From the NCBI RefSeq assembly GCF_963676955.1, contig NZ_OY781461.1, positions 2,474,225 through 2,538,224 of the forward strand: DNA of 64,000 bases. The letters run 5' to 3'. Made by a program: the position numbers and the translations under genes. The notes under the pieces were generated by a model. The model saw only the letters and a list, made by a program, of their open reading frames with translations, was not told the origin of the DNA and searched no databases. Source of the stretch: an uncultured Desulfuromonas sp. (GTDB taxonomy: Bacteria; Desulfobacterota; Desulfuromonadia; Desulfuromonadales; Desulfuromonadaceae). This document shows positions 1 to 8,654 of the stretch, in pieces; position 1 is the first letter of the stretch, and every line of letters begins with the position of its first letter.

Positions 1-285
1 GTCTTTGAGTTACGCAGCCAATTAAGCAGTACGCAACGGCGCGAGGCACTGTACCGGTCGGGTATTTTAGCTCAGGCCCAGCTGCATTATCGTTCCCGTC
101 TCAGCGCCTACGAAAACGACCTGGAAAGTTTCACCGACGTTTTGAAAAGTCTCGAATCCTGGCGGCAACGCTTACAGGACTACGATGCTGTGCGGCGTGA
201 TCATCAAGTGGCTCTGGCAACCCTGATAGAACTGACCGGTGATGACATGGTGTCCTCTTTGCCGTTAATCAAAAAGGAGATGTGA
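1..285 (+). CDS. Outer-membrane efflux protein (TolC/CusC-like), C-terminal part
   Basis: The reading frame is open from base 1 and stops at TGA 283-285, giving the last 94 residues of a protein that begins outside the window. The fragment is helical and rich in Gln, Arg and Leu (for example YRSGILAQAQLHYRSRLSAY), with the repeat pattern of the periplasmic helices of TolC-type channels. Its stop codon overlaps the start of the CusB-like adaptor by one base (TGATG), so the two are translationally linked. It is inferred to be the outer-membrane channel of this tripartite metal exporter. The family call rests on context plus a short helical tail; no diagnostic motif is visible. Confidence 0.7.
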   Translation, partial: VFELRSQLSSTQRREALYRSGILAQAQLHYRSRLSAYENDLESFTDVLKSLESWRQRLQDYDAVRRDHQVALATLIELTGDDMVSSLPLIKKEM

Positions 286-1727
286 TGAAGCGAACTGTCT
301 TGTATATCGGCGTGGCCATGATTGCGGCCCTTGCTGCTGTGTTCGTTGTAAACGGGACTCGGAATCCCTCACAAGAGCAGGCCGCTCATCAGCACGATGA
401 AACGGAACAACACCAGCAGTGGACCTGCGGTATGCATCCACAGGTGATCCGTGATGAGCCGGGATTGTGCCCGATCTGCGGGATGGAGTTGACGCCCTTG
501 ATTCAGTCTCCACAAGGGAAACCCGCAGAAACACCCTCGGCCAGCATCAAGTACTGGGTTGATCCAGATGATCCGACCTTTATCCGTCATGAAGAGGGGA
601 TATCCCCTGCCGGGGCAGCTCTGGTGCCGGTTTATGAAGGCCATGCCACATACGGTTCGGTGATCCACATTGATCCGGTGATGGTCCAGAATATGGGCAT
701 CCGCACGGCTACGGTGGAGCGCGGCACGTTGAGTGCCACATTGCGCACCATCGGTCGGGTGCATATTGATGAACAACGCCAATACACGGTTAACAGCAAG
801 ATTGCCGGGTGGGTGGAACGGCTCTATGTCAATACCACCGGTCAGCAGGTCAAGGCCGGTCAACCGCTGCTGGAGCTGTACAGCCCGCAGCTGGTGTCTG
901 CCCAGCAGGAATTACTGCTGGCCGCCCTTTACCTTCAAAACTTGGACCCCAAAGCCGACAGCGCATTACGCGAATCGGCGGATCGCCTGTTTGATTCGGC
1001 GCGCATTCGCCTGCAACGCTGGGACATTACCTCCGCTCAGATTGATGCGCTGTTGAAGCGCGATGAGGTGCGGAAAAACATGACCCTGTATGCGCCGCAC
1101 AACGGTGTGGTGACGATGAAGAACATTCGCGAAGGGGAAGCAGTCAAGGCCGGGCAGACGCTGCTGGAACTCAGCGATTTCAGCCAGGTATGGGTACAGG
1201 CCGAGATTTATGAACAGGACCGTTCCCGCGTCCGTGAAGGATTGACGGTGACAGTGGCCATTCCTGGCGATACGCGTCCCACACGCGGCTACAGCGGCCG
1301 GATTGATTATCTCTATCCCTATGTCGACGCCCTGACCCAGACGGTGCAGGCGCGCATTGTCCTGGATAATGCCGATGGCTCCCTTGAGCCGCAACGCTTT
1401 GTCGATGTGGTGATTGATTTGGAGCCGCAGAATGATGTCCTGCTGATCCCTGCCGATGCCGTGGTGGACAGTGGCGAGCGTCAGCTGGTGTTTATCGCCC
1501 ATCCGGGCGGCACGTTTGAACCGCGTCCGGTCCGTCTGGGCCAACGTGATGATCAGGGGCGTGTCGCGGTTCAGCAGGGCCTGTTTGAAGGGGAAAAGGT
1601 TGTCGTCTCCGCCCAGTTCCTGCTCGATTCCGAGACGCAACTGCGTGAAGCCTTGCGCAAGATGACCATGGACAAAGCAGAAGAAAAAGCACCTGAACCA
1701 TCCGCCGATCTGGAGGAGTTATTCTGA
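285..1727 (+). CDS. cusB: CusB/CzcB-family periplasmic adaptor with heavy-metal-binding domain
   Basis: This is the membrane-fusion (adaptor) subunit of a heavy-metal RND exporter, linking inner-membrane pump and outer-membrane channel. After an N-terminal membrane anchor (about residues 4-22) comes a His-rich stretch and a small metal-binding domain (WTCGMHP...GLCPICGMELTPL, about 47-73), typical of CusB-type adaptors. The lipoyl/beta-barrel/hairpin body follows (GWVERLYVNTTGQQVKAGQPLLELYSP and APHNGVVTMKNIREGEAVKAGQTLLEL). ATG 285 is chosen over the in-frame GTG at 282 because AGGAG at 275-279 is well spaced for it. The 480-residue length fits the family. Copper or silver is the likely substrate given the CusA partner. 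The tail is charged and likely unstructured. Confidence 0.9.
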   Translation: MKRTVLYIGVAMIAALAAVFVVNGTRNPSQEQAAHQHDETEQHQQWTCGMHPQVIRDEPGLCPICGMELTPLIQSPQGKPAETPSASIKYWVDPDDPTFIRHEEGISPAGAALVPVYEGHATYGSVIHIDPVMVQNMGIRTATVERGTLSATLRTIGRVHIDEQRQYTVNSKIAGWVERLYVNTTGQQVKAGQPLLELYSPQLVSAQQELLLAALYLQNLDPKADSALRESADRLFDSARIRLQRWDITSAQIDALLKRDEVRKNMTLYAPHNGVVTMKNIREGEAVKAGQTLLELSDFSQVWVQAEIYEQDRSRVREGLTVTVAIPGDTRPTRGYSGRIDYLYPYVDALTQTVQARIVLDNADGSLEPQRFVDVVIDLEPQNDVLLIPADAVVDSGERQLVFIAHPGGTFEPRPVRLGQRDDQGRVAVQQGLFEGEKVVVSAQFLLDSETQLREALRKMTMDKAEEKAPEPSADLEELF

Positions 1728-1770
1728 TGCGTGTGTGTGCCGAGCACCGCCGTGATGAAAGGAGCGTGTC

Positions 1771-4700
1771 ATGCTGAAAACACTGATTGCCGCCTCCATA
1801 CGTCATCGTTTCCTCGTGGTGCTGATCACTCTGGTGCTGGTGATGGCCGGTATTTATGTGCTCCGCTCAACGCCGGTGGACGCCATTCCCGACTTGTCCG
1901 ATGTGCAGGTGATTGTCTATAGCGATTATGCCGGGCAAGCCCCCCAGGTGGTGGAAGATCAGGTGACCTATCCGTTAACCACACGTCTGCTGTCTGTACC
2001 CCAGGCCAAGACGGTGCGTGGCTATTCGTTCTTCGGTAGTTCGTTTGTCTACGTGATTTTTGAGGACGGTACCGATCTGTACTGGGCCAGAGCACGCGTG
2101 CTCGAAGCCCTCAATACCGCTGCCGGTCAGTTGCCGGACGGTGTGGTCCCCAGTCTGGGTCCGGATGCCAGCGGTGTCGGCTGGGTCTACCAGTATGAGT
2201 TGACCAGTGATCAGCATGATCTGCAGCAACTGCGTTCCATTCAGGATTGGTTTTTGCGCTATGAGTTGACCGCCGTCGAAGGGGTCTCCGAGGTGGCGAG
2301 CATCGGTGGCTATGTCAAACAGTATCAGGTGCGGGTCGATCCCAACCGGCTGCGTGGTTACGGTTTGACGCTGGCCGAGGTGCGTCGGGCGATTGCCGCG
2401 AGTAATGAGGATGTCGGTGCCCGTCTGCTTGAGATGGGGGAAACCGAGTTCATGGTGCGTGGCCTGGGGTATATCCAGTCCGTGGCTGATCTTGAGGCGA
2501 TCCCGTTACGCGAAGTTGGAGGGCGCTACGTCCTGCTCGCTGATGTTGCGCGGATTCAGATCGGTCCCGAGTTGCGGCGCGGCGTGTCCGAATCCAACGG
2601 CGAGGGGGAAACCGTGGGCGGCATCATTGTCATGCGTTCCGGTGAGAATGCCCTGGCGACCATTGAGCGCGTTAAACAGCGCCTCACAGAATTACAGGCC
2701 GGTTTGCCGCAGGGGGTGACCATTCACCCGGTCTATGACCGCTCCGCTCTGATTGAACGGGCCATCGATTATCTCAGTTTCAAACTGATTGAAGAGTGGG
2801 TGGTGGTGGCGTTGGTGATTGTCCTGTTCCTGTTTCACCTGCCCAGTGCTGCTGTGGTGGTGCTGACGCTGCCGGTGGCGATTCTCATGGCGTTTCTGAT
2901 CATGAACGGGCAGGGGATCAACGCCAATATCATGAGTCTGGGCGGCATTGCTATCGCCATCGGCGCCATGGTCGATGCGTCCATTATCATGATCGAAAAT
3001 GCCCATAAACATCTGGAACATCCAAACGGTGACGAACCCCACCATCAGGTGATTCTGCGCGCCGCCCAGGAGGTTGGACCAACGCTGTTTTTTTCCCTGG
3101 CGGTAATCACCCTGTCGTTCCTGCCGATTTTTACTCTGACCGATCAGGCCGGTCGCTTGTTTAAACCGCTGGCCTATACCAAGACCTATGCCATGGGCGC
3201 TGCCGCAGTGCTGGCAGTGACCCTGGTGCCGGCGTTGATGGTGTGGTTTGTGCGCGGACATATCCGCCCGGAGCAGGCCAATCCTCTCAATCGTTTTTTG
3301 ACGCGTCTCTACCATCCACTGGTGGATCTGGTGCTGCGCTGGCGCAAAACCACTTTGCTGGTCACGCTGGTGCTGGTGTTGTCGTCGATCTATCCGTTGT
3401 CCCATCTGGGGTCGGAGTTTATGCCACCGCTGGATGAGGGTGACCTGCTTTATATGCCGACCACTTTGCCGGGGCTATCCACAGATAAAGCGCGGGAACT
3501 GCTGCAGCAGACGGACAAGATCATTGCCGCTTTTCCGGAAGTGGCGAATGTGTTCGGCAAGGCCGGTCGCGCGGAAACCGCAACCGATCCGGCCCCCTTG
3601 TCCATGCTGGAGACAACCATTCAATTGAAAGACCAGCGTTATTGGCGGCGGATTACCGTAGAGCGTTTTTACAGCGACTGGCCGGAAGTCCTGCAGAAAC
3701 CGTTACGTACCCTGTGGCCGGATCAGCGCCCCATTACCCGCAAGGAACTGGTCACCTTGCTGAATCAGGCCATTCAGTTTCCCGGGTTGACCAATGCCTG
3801 GACCATGCCGATCCGTACCCGCATCGATATGCTGTCCACCGGCATCAAAACGCCGGTGGGGATCAAAGTCCAAGGCAATGATCTGGAAACCCTCAACCAG
3901 GTGGGACAACAGCTTGAAGCCGTCGTCGGTCAACTCCCCAACACGCTGAGTGTTTATGCTGAACGGGTGATGGGCGGACGCTACGTGGATATTGACATTG
4001 ACCGGCTTGCCGCCGCCCGCCATGGTCTGACCGTCGGGGCGGTTCAGGATGTGATCCAAACCGCCATCGGTGGCGTGACCGTCACCCGCACCGTTGAAGG
4101 GGCGGAGCGTTACCCGGTGAATGTGCGTTATGCCCGTGATTACCGCAGTGATCTTGACGCGCTGGATCAGGTGCGGCTTGCCGCGCCATCCGGGCGCTCG
4201 GTGCCGCTTAAAGAGGTGGCTCAGGTGTCGGTGAAATCGGGTCCGGCGGCCATCAAGAGTGAAAATGCCCGCAAAACCCTGTGGGTCTATGTGGACCTGA
4301 ACACCGATGATGTCGGTGGCTATGTGCAGCAGGCCCAGCAAGCGGTGGCTGCGCAGGTCCAATTGACGGCGGGAGTCAGTCTGGTGTGGAGCGGGCAGTT
4401 TGAATATATGCAGCAGACCCGGTCACGGTTGCTGATGATCGTGCCGCTGACCTTGGTGGTGATCTTTATTCTCATCTATGCCAGCACCCGCAGCACGATG
4501 AAGACCGCCATTGTTTTTCTGGCTATGCCGTTCTCGCTGGTGGGCGCGTTCTGGTGTCTCTATGCGCTCGATTACAACCTGTCAGTCGCAGTGTGGGTCG
4601 GACTCATCGCCCTGGCCGGTCTCGATGCTGAAACCGGTGTCATCATGATGCTCTACCTGTCAATGGCCGAAGACCAGTGGCGCGATGAAGGACGGTTGAA

Positions 4701-4968
4701 GAACCGACATGATCTGAAATTGGCGATTTTTGACGGCGCCGTGAAACGCATTCGCCCCAAAGTGATGACGGTCGGCACAGTCATTCTCGGTCTGGCTCCG
4801 ATCATGTGGAGTCACGGCACCGGCTCGGAAATTATGAAACGGATTGCCGCGCCCATGGTCGCCGGCGTGACGACCTCGGCGATGATGGAACTACTGGTGT
4901 ATCCGGTGATCTGGTACGTGTGGAAATCCAAAAATCTTGCTGAACCCACCGAACAACCCAATGAATAA
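1771..4968 (+). CDS. cusA: CusA-like Cu(I)/Ag(I) RND efflux pump
   Basis: Inner-membrane proton-driven pump of the HME-RND family; 1065 residues is full length. The TM4 signature GGIAIAIGAMVDASIIMIENAHKHLE contains the proton-relay Asp. The three methionines that bind Cu(I)/Ag(I) in E. coli CusA have counterparts here in the same contexts: Met562 (LLYMPTTLPG), Met612 (LSMLETTIQL) and Met687 (RIDMLSTGI). That favours Cu/Ag over the divalent cations of CzcA. AAAGGAGCG sits just before ATG 1771. The gene lies 43 bases after the adaptor and 14 before the small periplasmic protein, in one operon. Confidence 0.95.
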   Translation: MLKTLIAASIRHRFLVVLITLVLVMAGIYVLRSTPVDAIPDLSDVQVIVYSDYAGQAPQVVEDQVTYPLTTRLLSVPQAKTVRGYSFFGSSFVYVIFEDGTDLYWARARVLEALNTAAGQLPDGVVPSLGPDASGVGWVYQYELTSDQHDLQQLRSIQDWFLRYELTAVEGVSEVASIGGYVKQYQVRVDPNRLRGYGLTLAEVRRAIAASNEDVGARLLEMGETEFMVRGLGYIQSVADLEAIPLREVGGRYVLLADVARIQIGPELRRGVSESNGEGETVGGIIVMRSGENALATIERVKQRLTELQAGLPQGVTIHPVYDRSALIERAIDYLSFKLIEEWVVVALVIVLFLFHLPSAAVVVLTLPVAILMAFLIMNGQGINANIMSLGGIAIAIGAMVDASIIMIENAHKHLEHPNGDEPHHQVILRAAQEVGPTLFFSLAVITLSFLPIFTLTDQAGRLFKPLAYTKTYAMGAAAVLAVTLVPALMVWFVRGHIRPEQANPLNRFLTRLYHPLVDLVLRWRKTTLLVTLVLVLSSIYPLSHLGSEFMPPLDEGDLLYMPTTLPGLSTDKARELLQQTDKIIAAFPEVANVFGKAGRAETATDPAPLSMLETTIQLKDQRYWRRITVERFYSDWPEVLQKPLRTLWPDQRPITRKELVTLLNQAIQFPGLTNAWTMPIRTRIDMLSTGIKTPVGIKVQGNDLETLNQVGQQLEAVVGQLPNTLSVYAERVMGGRYVDIDIDRLAAARHGLTVGAVQDVIQTAIGGVTVTRTVEGAERYPVNVRYARDYRSDLDALDQVRLAAPSGRSVPLKEVAQVSVKSGPAAIKSENARKTLWVYVDLNTDDVGGYVQQAQQAVAAQVQLTAGVSLVWSGQFEYMQQTRSRLLMIVPLTLVVIFILIYASTRSTMKTAIVFLAMPFSLVGAFWCLYALDYNLSVAVWVGLIALAGLDAETGVIMMLYLSMAEDQWRDEGRLKNRHDLKLAIFDGAVKRIRPKVMTVGTVILGLAPIMWSHGTGSEIMKRIAAPMVAGVTTSAMMELLVYPVIWYVWKSKNLAEPTEQPNE

Positions 4969-4982
4969 CAAGGAGATGAATG

Positions 4983-5444
4983 ATGAAAAAAATGACGTTG
5001 ATGCTGTTAGTTTTCCTCGCATTGCCCGTGCTTGCGTTCGCCGGTGATTGTTGCCCAAGTGGCGCGATGAAGATGGACAGTATGCACATGTCCGGCAATG
5101 ACGTGATGCTAGGCCAGCAGGAGATCAATGGTGTACGCGCCATGGCGCATCTCAAGGATGTGCGTCAGGCCATGTCTGAAGCGGGTATGACCACCACCCA
5201 TCATTTTATGGTGATGCTGCATGATCAGGCCACAGATGCAAATCTCGACCAAGGCTCCGTCGCGGTGAAAGTGACTCTGCCGACCGGACAGCAGCTCCCG
5301 GCCAAAAAGCTGATGGGAATGCAGGGGCATTTCGGTGCTGATGTGACCCTGGCTACCCCGGGCGAGTACACCTTTACTATTGGCAGCATCCTGGCCGATG
5401 GCCAGAAGCGGGTGTTCACCTTTAAGACAGTGTTACCCGAATAA
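4983..5444 (+). CDS. Small Met/His/Cys-containing periplasmic protein of the cus operon
   Basis: A 153-residue secreted protein. Residues 1-20 form a signal peptide (MLLVFLALPVLAFA before GDCC). The mature N-terminus is unusually rich in possible soft-metal ligands (DCCPSGAMKMDSMHMSGNDVM). The remainder looks like a single beta-sandwich, with a TTHHFMVMLHD strand and a closing GEYTFTIGSILADGQKRVFTF segment, resembling FixH/YtkA-like or CopC-like folds; no named family is claimed. ATG 4983 gives the better spacing from AGGAG 4971-4975 than the adjacent ATG 4980. As last gene of the efflux operon, it is inferred to be a periplasmic Cu/Ag carrier or buffer, analogous in role to CusF but not visibly homologous. 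Confidence 0.8.
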   Translation: MKKMTLMLLVFLALPVLAFAGDCCPSGAMKMDSMHMSGNDVMLGQQEINGVRAMAHLKDVRQAMSEAGMTTTHHFMVMLHDQATDANLDQGSVAVKVTLPTGQQLPAKKLMGMQGHFGADVTLATPGEYTFTIGSILADGQKRVFTFKTVLPE

Positions 5445-5653
5445 AATTATGTAGCTCGCACACCACCAAAGCTCTCCCGTTCAGCAGCGCCGAACGAAGA
5501 GAACGGTCACCGCGATGGTTGTCGGCAACTGTTTGAGCGCCAGCGAGTTTTGCCGACATCGCGGTGTTAGTGAACGCAGAGAGGGAACCCGTAGGGCGCA
5601 ATGGTCGGGAGTCGATTTTGCGTCACTTTTGTCGACGCAAAAGTGACCCGACG
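5445..5653. other. Intergenic palindromic DNA left of the IS
   Basis: No convincing gene. The segment contains a strong hairpin, GTCACTTTTG at 5622-5631 pairing with CAAAAGTGAC at 5638-5647. It runs straight into the IS target site. Similar GC-rich hairpins continue on the far side of the IS (6969-7143), so the insertion apparently split one non-coding palindromic region. Confidence 0.5.
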
Positions 5654-6964
5654 TGTTCGGGTAACCTACATAGGTAACACTTTGGTCCAGGTACATAGGT
5701 AACACTTTTGTATCCTCATAGACACTTCACAAGGAGGTGCCTATGCCCTGGAAAGAGGTTAAACCTATGGAACAGAAGCTGCTCTTTATCGCCGATCACC
5801 TGCGGCGTGTCGCTAACTTCTCAACGCTCTGCAAATCTTATGGCATCAGTCGCCGCACAGGGTATAAGTGGCTCAATCGTTATCGCCAATTGGGACTTGA
5901 TGGTCTCCAGAATCAATCGCGCTGCCCTAAAACCAACCCCTTAAAAACGCCCTATTGTGTTCGAGAGGCGATCATCAAGGTCCGTCGCGAGTACAAAGAT
6001 CCTCCTGGAGCAAAGAAGATCAAGGTGTTGCTTGAACAAGAACACCCTGATTGGGATATCCCATCGAAGACAACCATCCATAAAATCCTCCTGGAGGCTG
6101 AACTGATTACGCCCAGCAAGTCTCGTCGGCGCGTTCCTGTTCACCCGCAACCTTTTGCTCCGGTTGATAAACCTAACCAGGTCTGGTCTGCAGACTTCAA
6201 AGGGCAGTTCAAGACCGCTGATGGCAAATGGTGTTATCCCCTTACCATCATGGATCATCACAGCCGTTATCTACTGGCCTGTCGTACGTTAAGTGCGACA
6301 ACAACAGATGATACCATGGCGATCTTTGATCAATTATTTCGGCAATATGGCTTGCCGGAGCGTATTCGCACCGATAATGGTGCGCCGTTTGCCAGTAGTG
6401 GGCTTGCCGGATTATCCCACCTATCCAAGTGGTGGATTCGTCTGGGGATCGCCCCGGAACGCATTATGCCAGGGAAGCCGCAACAGAACGGACGTCATGA
6501 ACGGATGCATTCCACCCTCAAAAAGGCTGCCATCACGCCTGCCGCTGGTAATGCCCAACAACAGCAAAAAGCGTTCGACCACTTTATTGACACCTATAAC
6601 CATAAACGGCCCCACGAAAGCCTGGGCCAAAAAACTCCAGCGACAGTTTATGTGACGTCATCGAAAAACATGCCGGAGCAGTTGCCTGAGCTGGACTATC
6701 CTGCCCATTTCAATATTTGCCTGGTCAATCACAATGGCGTCATTTATCACTTGAAGCACCGGGTTTACATCGCGTGTCTGCTCAAGGGAGAAAAAGTAGG
6801 GCTGGAGCAGACCAGTGACACACAATGGAATGTGTACTTTGCAAATATCAAACTTGGTCACTTCGACATGAGTGACATAACAACGGATCGCAACGGCTAT
6901 ATCAGCCTCAATGTGTAAACCATGTAGGTGGACTTTTCTGTTACCTATGTACTTGACCCGGACA
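5654..6964 (+). mobile_element. IS481-family insertion sequence, apparently complete
   Basis: A 1311-bp element. The 36-bp imperfect inverted repeats are 5654-5689 and 6929-6964; both start TGT, share TACATAGGTAACA and end GTCCA. The four bases GACG occur directly outside both ends (5650-5653 and 6965-6968), consistent with a target duplication. One full-length transposase gene fills the interior. Inside the left end a 24-base unit (TACATAGGTAACACTTT) is repeated directly after the terminal copy (5668-5684 and 5692-5708). Intact ends, duplication and reading frame suggest recent insertion. Confidence 0.9.
5743..6918 (+). CDS. IS481-family DDE transposase
   Basis: A 391-residue transposase. 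Residues about 1-60 are a helix-turn-helix region (FSTLCKSYGISRRTGYKWLNRY) opening with the MPWKEV start common in this family. The integrase core follows, with the first Asp in VWSADFKGQF, the second in PERIRTDNGAPF and the Glu in QNGRHERMHSTLKK; NHKRPHESLGQKTPA closes the domain. AAGGAGG at 5731-5737 selects ATG 5743 over the upstream GTG 5737. No frameshift or internal stop is present, so the enzyme should be active. It lies within 36-bp inverted repeats. Confidence 0.95.
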   Translation: MPWKEVKPMEQKLLFIADHLRRVANFSTLCKSYGISRRTGYKWLNRYRQLGLDGLQNQSRCPKTNPLKTPYCVREAIIKVRREYKDPPGAKKIKVLLEQEHPDWDIPSKTTIHKILLEAELITPSKSRRRVPVHPQPFAPVDKPNQVWSADFKGQFKTADGKWCYPLTIMDHHSRYLLACRTLSATTTDDTMAIFDQLFRQYGLPERIRTDNGAPFASSGLAGLSHLSKWWIRLGIAPERIMPGKPQQNGRHERMHSTLKKAAITPAAGNAQQQQKAFDHFIDTYNHKRPHESLGQKTPATVYVTSSKNMPEQLPELDYPAHFNICLVNHNGVIYHLKHRVYIACLLKGEKVGLEQTSDTQWNVYFANIKLGHFDMSDITTDRNGYISLNV

Positions 6965-7520
6965 GACGTGCGGGCGCGGAAGCCCGCGTCATGTGGGCAC
7001 CAACAATGCGAACGGATGAAGTTCGCCGGAGCAAGCTGCGCCGGTATGCGGAGCACGGCAAAGGCAAAACCAAGATCAAAGTCAAGGTCGCCGGGACTCG
7101 CCCCGGCAGGCGACATCCTTTTGGCAAGCCGCCCAAAAGGATGCAAAAGACGGCTGAACTTCTCCTGAACCTAGCTTAACCTGCACTGTGTCTGTTTCCG
7201 TCGTGCCCTACGGATTCGGCTCGCCGCCCTTTAGGTCGGCGAATCTTGCGCTTCATCAGCTTTGGCGTAAAACGTTGATAACAATCAGCCGGTTCGCTCC
7301 ATCTTTTTCGTGGCACCGACAAAACGGGTGGCCGGTGCCCACCCTGAGACAGAGGGTTATTTAGCAGCCCACGTCACCTGGGGACTAAGCAACGAGAACG
7401 GAAAAAATGGCCTGTGCAGTGCGTCGCGTGCTGCGAACCACTACGCTATCGCGACAAATGGACAAGTGCTGACCTTACGCTAAACTGTAGAATATTCTAC
7501 AAAAACTTCGGGATACTTCT
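6965..7520. other. Non-coding region with hairpins, IS to kinase gene
   Basis: No convincing protein gene was found. Hairpins are frequent: GCGGGC/GCCCGC near 6970-6987, GCCGGG/CCCGGC near 7090-7107, and a perfect 11-bp pair CATCCTTTTGG (7114-7124) with CCAAAAGGATG (7133-7143). The first part continues the palindromic region left of the IS. Toward the kinase gene the sequence becomes AT-rich and holds a 16-bp palindrome (7486-7501). Confidence 0.5.
7486..7501. promoter_or_regulatory. 16-bp perfect palindrome upstream of sensor kinase gene
   Basis: TGTAGAATATTCTACA is a perfect palindrome 19 bases before the ATG of the histidine kinase. Position and symmetry suggest an operator for a dimeric regulator. 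No regulator in the window can be assigned to it. Confidence 0.45.
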
Positions 7521-8654
7521 ATGATGTGGAAAAAGACATCTTTTCGCGTGATTTTTCTGCTGATTCTGGTAGCGGGAATCTCGGCGTTGCATTACACAAC
7601 GACGACCCATCATTCCCACCTTCATGATGTCTATCGCCGTCTGTACTACATCCCCATTATCCTTGGCGGTATCTGGTTCGGGGTGCGCGGCGGTCTGGGC
7701 ACTTCACTGTTTATCTCAATCGCCTATCTACCTCATGTGCTGATGCAGTGGGGCCACCTGCCGTGGACCGCTCCGGAGCGTTACTTGGAGATCATGATGT
7801 ACAACGTGATCGGCGCAGTCACCGGAATCCTGATGGCCAAGGAACATGCCCAACGCCTGCGGGCCGAAGCTGCGGCGCTGCAATTGCAGGAAAGCTATGA
7901 TCAGTTGCGGCAGCAGGCGGACCTGATTCTGGAGATCGAGGAGCAATTACGCCAGGCGGACCGTTTGACCACCCTCGGCGAACTCTCCGCCGGGCTGGCC
8001 CACGAGATTCGCAACCCACTCGGCTCGATTCGCGGCACAGCGGAGATTCTGCAGGGCGCCTTTTCGACCGAGGATCGTTACCATGAATTTACGACGATTT
8101 TGATCAAGGAAGTGGATCGCCTTAATCAGGTGCTGGAAAATTATTTGCGCTATGCCCGCCCGGATGTCACCGAGCAACAGCAGTTTGTTCTAGCGCCGAT
8201 TCTCGATGAAGTGTTGCAGCTGACAACGGTGAAGGCGCGTAAAAATCAGATCAATGTTGATGTGGACATTGATGTGACCAATCCCATTGCCGGTGACGCC
8301 AGCCAGTATAAGCAGGCATTTCTTAACTTGATTCTCAATGCGTTACAGGCCATGGAAGCGGTGGGCGAGGGCGGCTGTTTGTCCATTTTGGCAACGACCG
8401 ATGACAACAAAGCGGTGGTGCGTTTCTGTGACACCGGCCCGGGATTGAGCGAAGAGCAACGCCAGAAAATTTTTCAACCGTTTTACACCACCCGTTCTCA
8501 AGGGACTGGACTTGGGCTGGCGATCACGGAACGGATTGTTCATAATCATGGCGGGATCATTCAGGTGGAGAGCCTGCCGAAGCAGGGCTGCTGCTTTGAA
8601 TTACGCCTGCCGCTGGCTGATCTGACCGCGAGGGAGGAGATTATTCATGGCTGA
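7521..8654 (+). CDS. Membrane sensor histidine kinase (NtrB/ZraS-type)
   Basis: A 377-residue kinase. Several hydrophobic segments in the first 100 residues form the membrane sensor (IFLLILVAGISAL; YYIPIILGGIWFGVRGG), with a His-rich loop TTTTHHSHLHD between the first two. A coiled coil (about 107-140) leads to the phosphoacceptor box GELSAGLAHEIRNPLGSIRG with His161. The ATPase domain shows N and G boxes (QAFLNLILNALQAM; DTGPGLSEEQ; GTGLGLAITERIVHNHGG). The downstream regulator gene overlaps it by 8 bases, making a clear two-component pair. The stimulus is unknown. The His-rich loop and neighbouring Cu efflux genes make metal sensing possible but unproven, and the IS separates it from the cus operon. 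Confidence 0.9.
   Translation: MMWKKTSFRVIFLLILVAGISALHYTTTTHHSHLHDVYRRLYYIPIILGGIWFGVRGGLGTSLFISIAYLPHVLMQWGHLPWTAPERYLEIMMYNVIGAVTGILMAKEHAQRLRAEAAALQLQESYDQLRQQADLILEIEEQLRQADRLTTLGELSAGLAHEIRNPLGSIRGTAEILQGAFSTEDRYHEFTTILIKEVDRLNQVLENYLRYARPDVTEQQQFVLAPILDEVLQLTTVKARKNQINVDVDIDVTNPIAGDASQYKQAFLNLILNALQAMEAVGEGGCLSILATTDDNKAVVRFCDTGPGLSEEQRQKIFQPFYTTRSQGTGLGLAITERIVHNHGGIIQVESLPKQGCCFELRLPLADLTAREEIIHG

Noticed and set aside
1727-1777. 16-codon frame bridging the cusB stop and the cusA start
   Set aside because: It overlaps both genes, but cusA has its own good ribosome binding site, so there is no need for coupling; probably chance.
6928-7179. Basic 83-codon frame just right of the IS
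   Set aside because: It starts within the IS inverted repeat and runs through hairpin-rich repeat DNA; Lys/Arg-rich composition reflects the repeat.
7311-7316. TGGCAC as a possible -24 element upstream of the sensor kinase
   Set aside because: There is no GC at the required distance (10 bases after GG), so it is not a sigma54 promoter.
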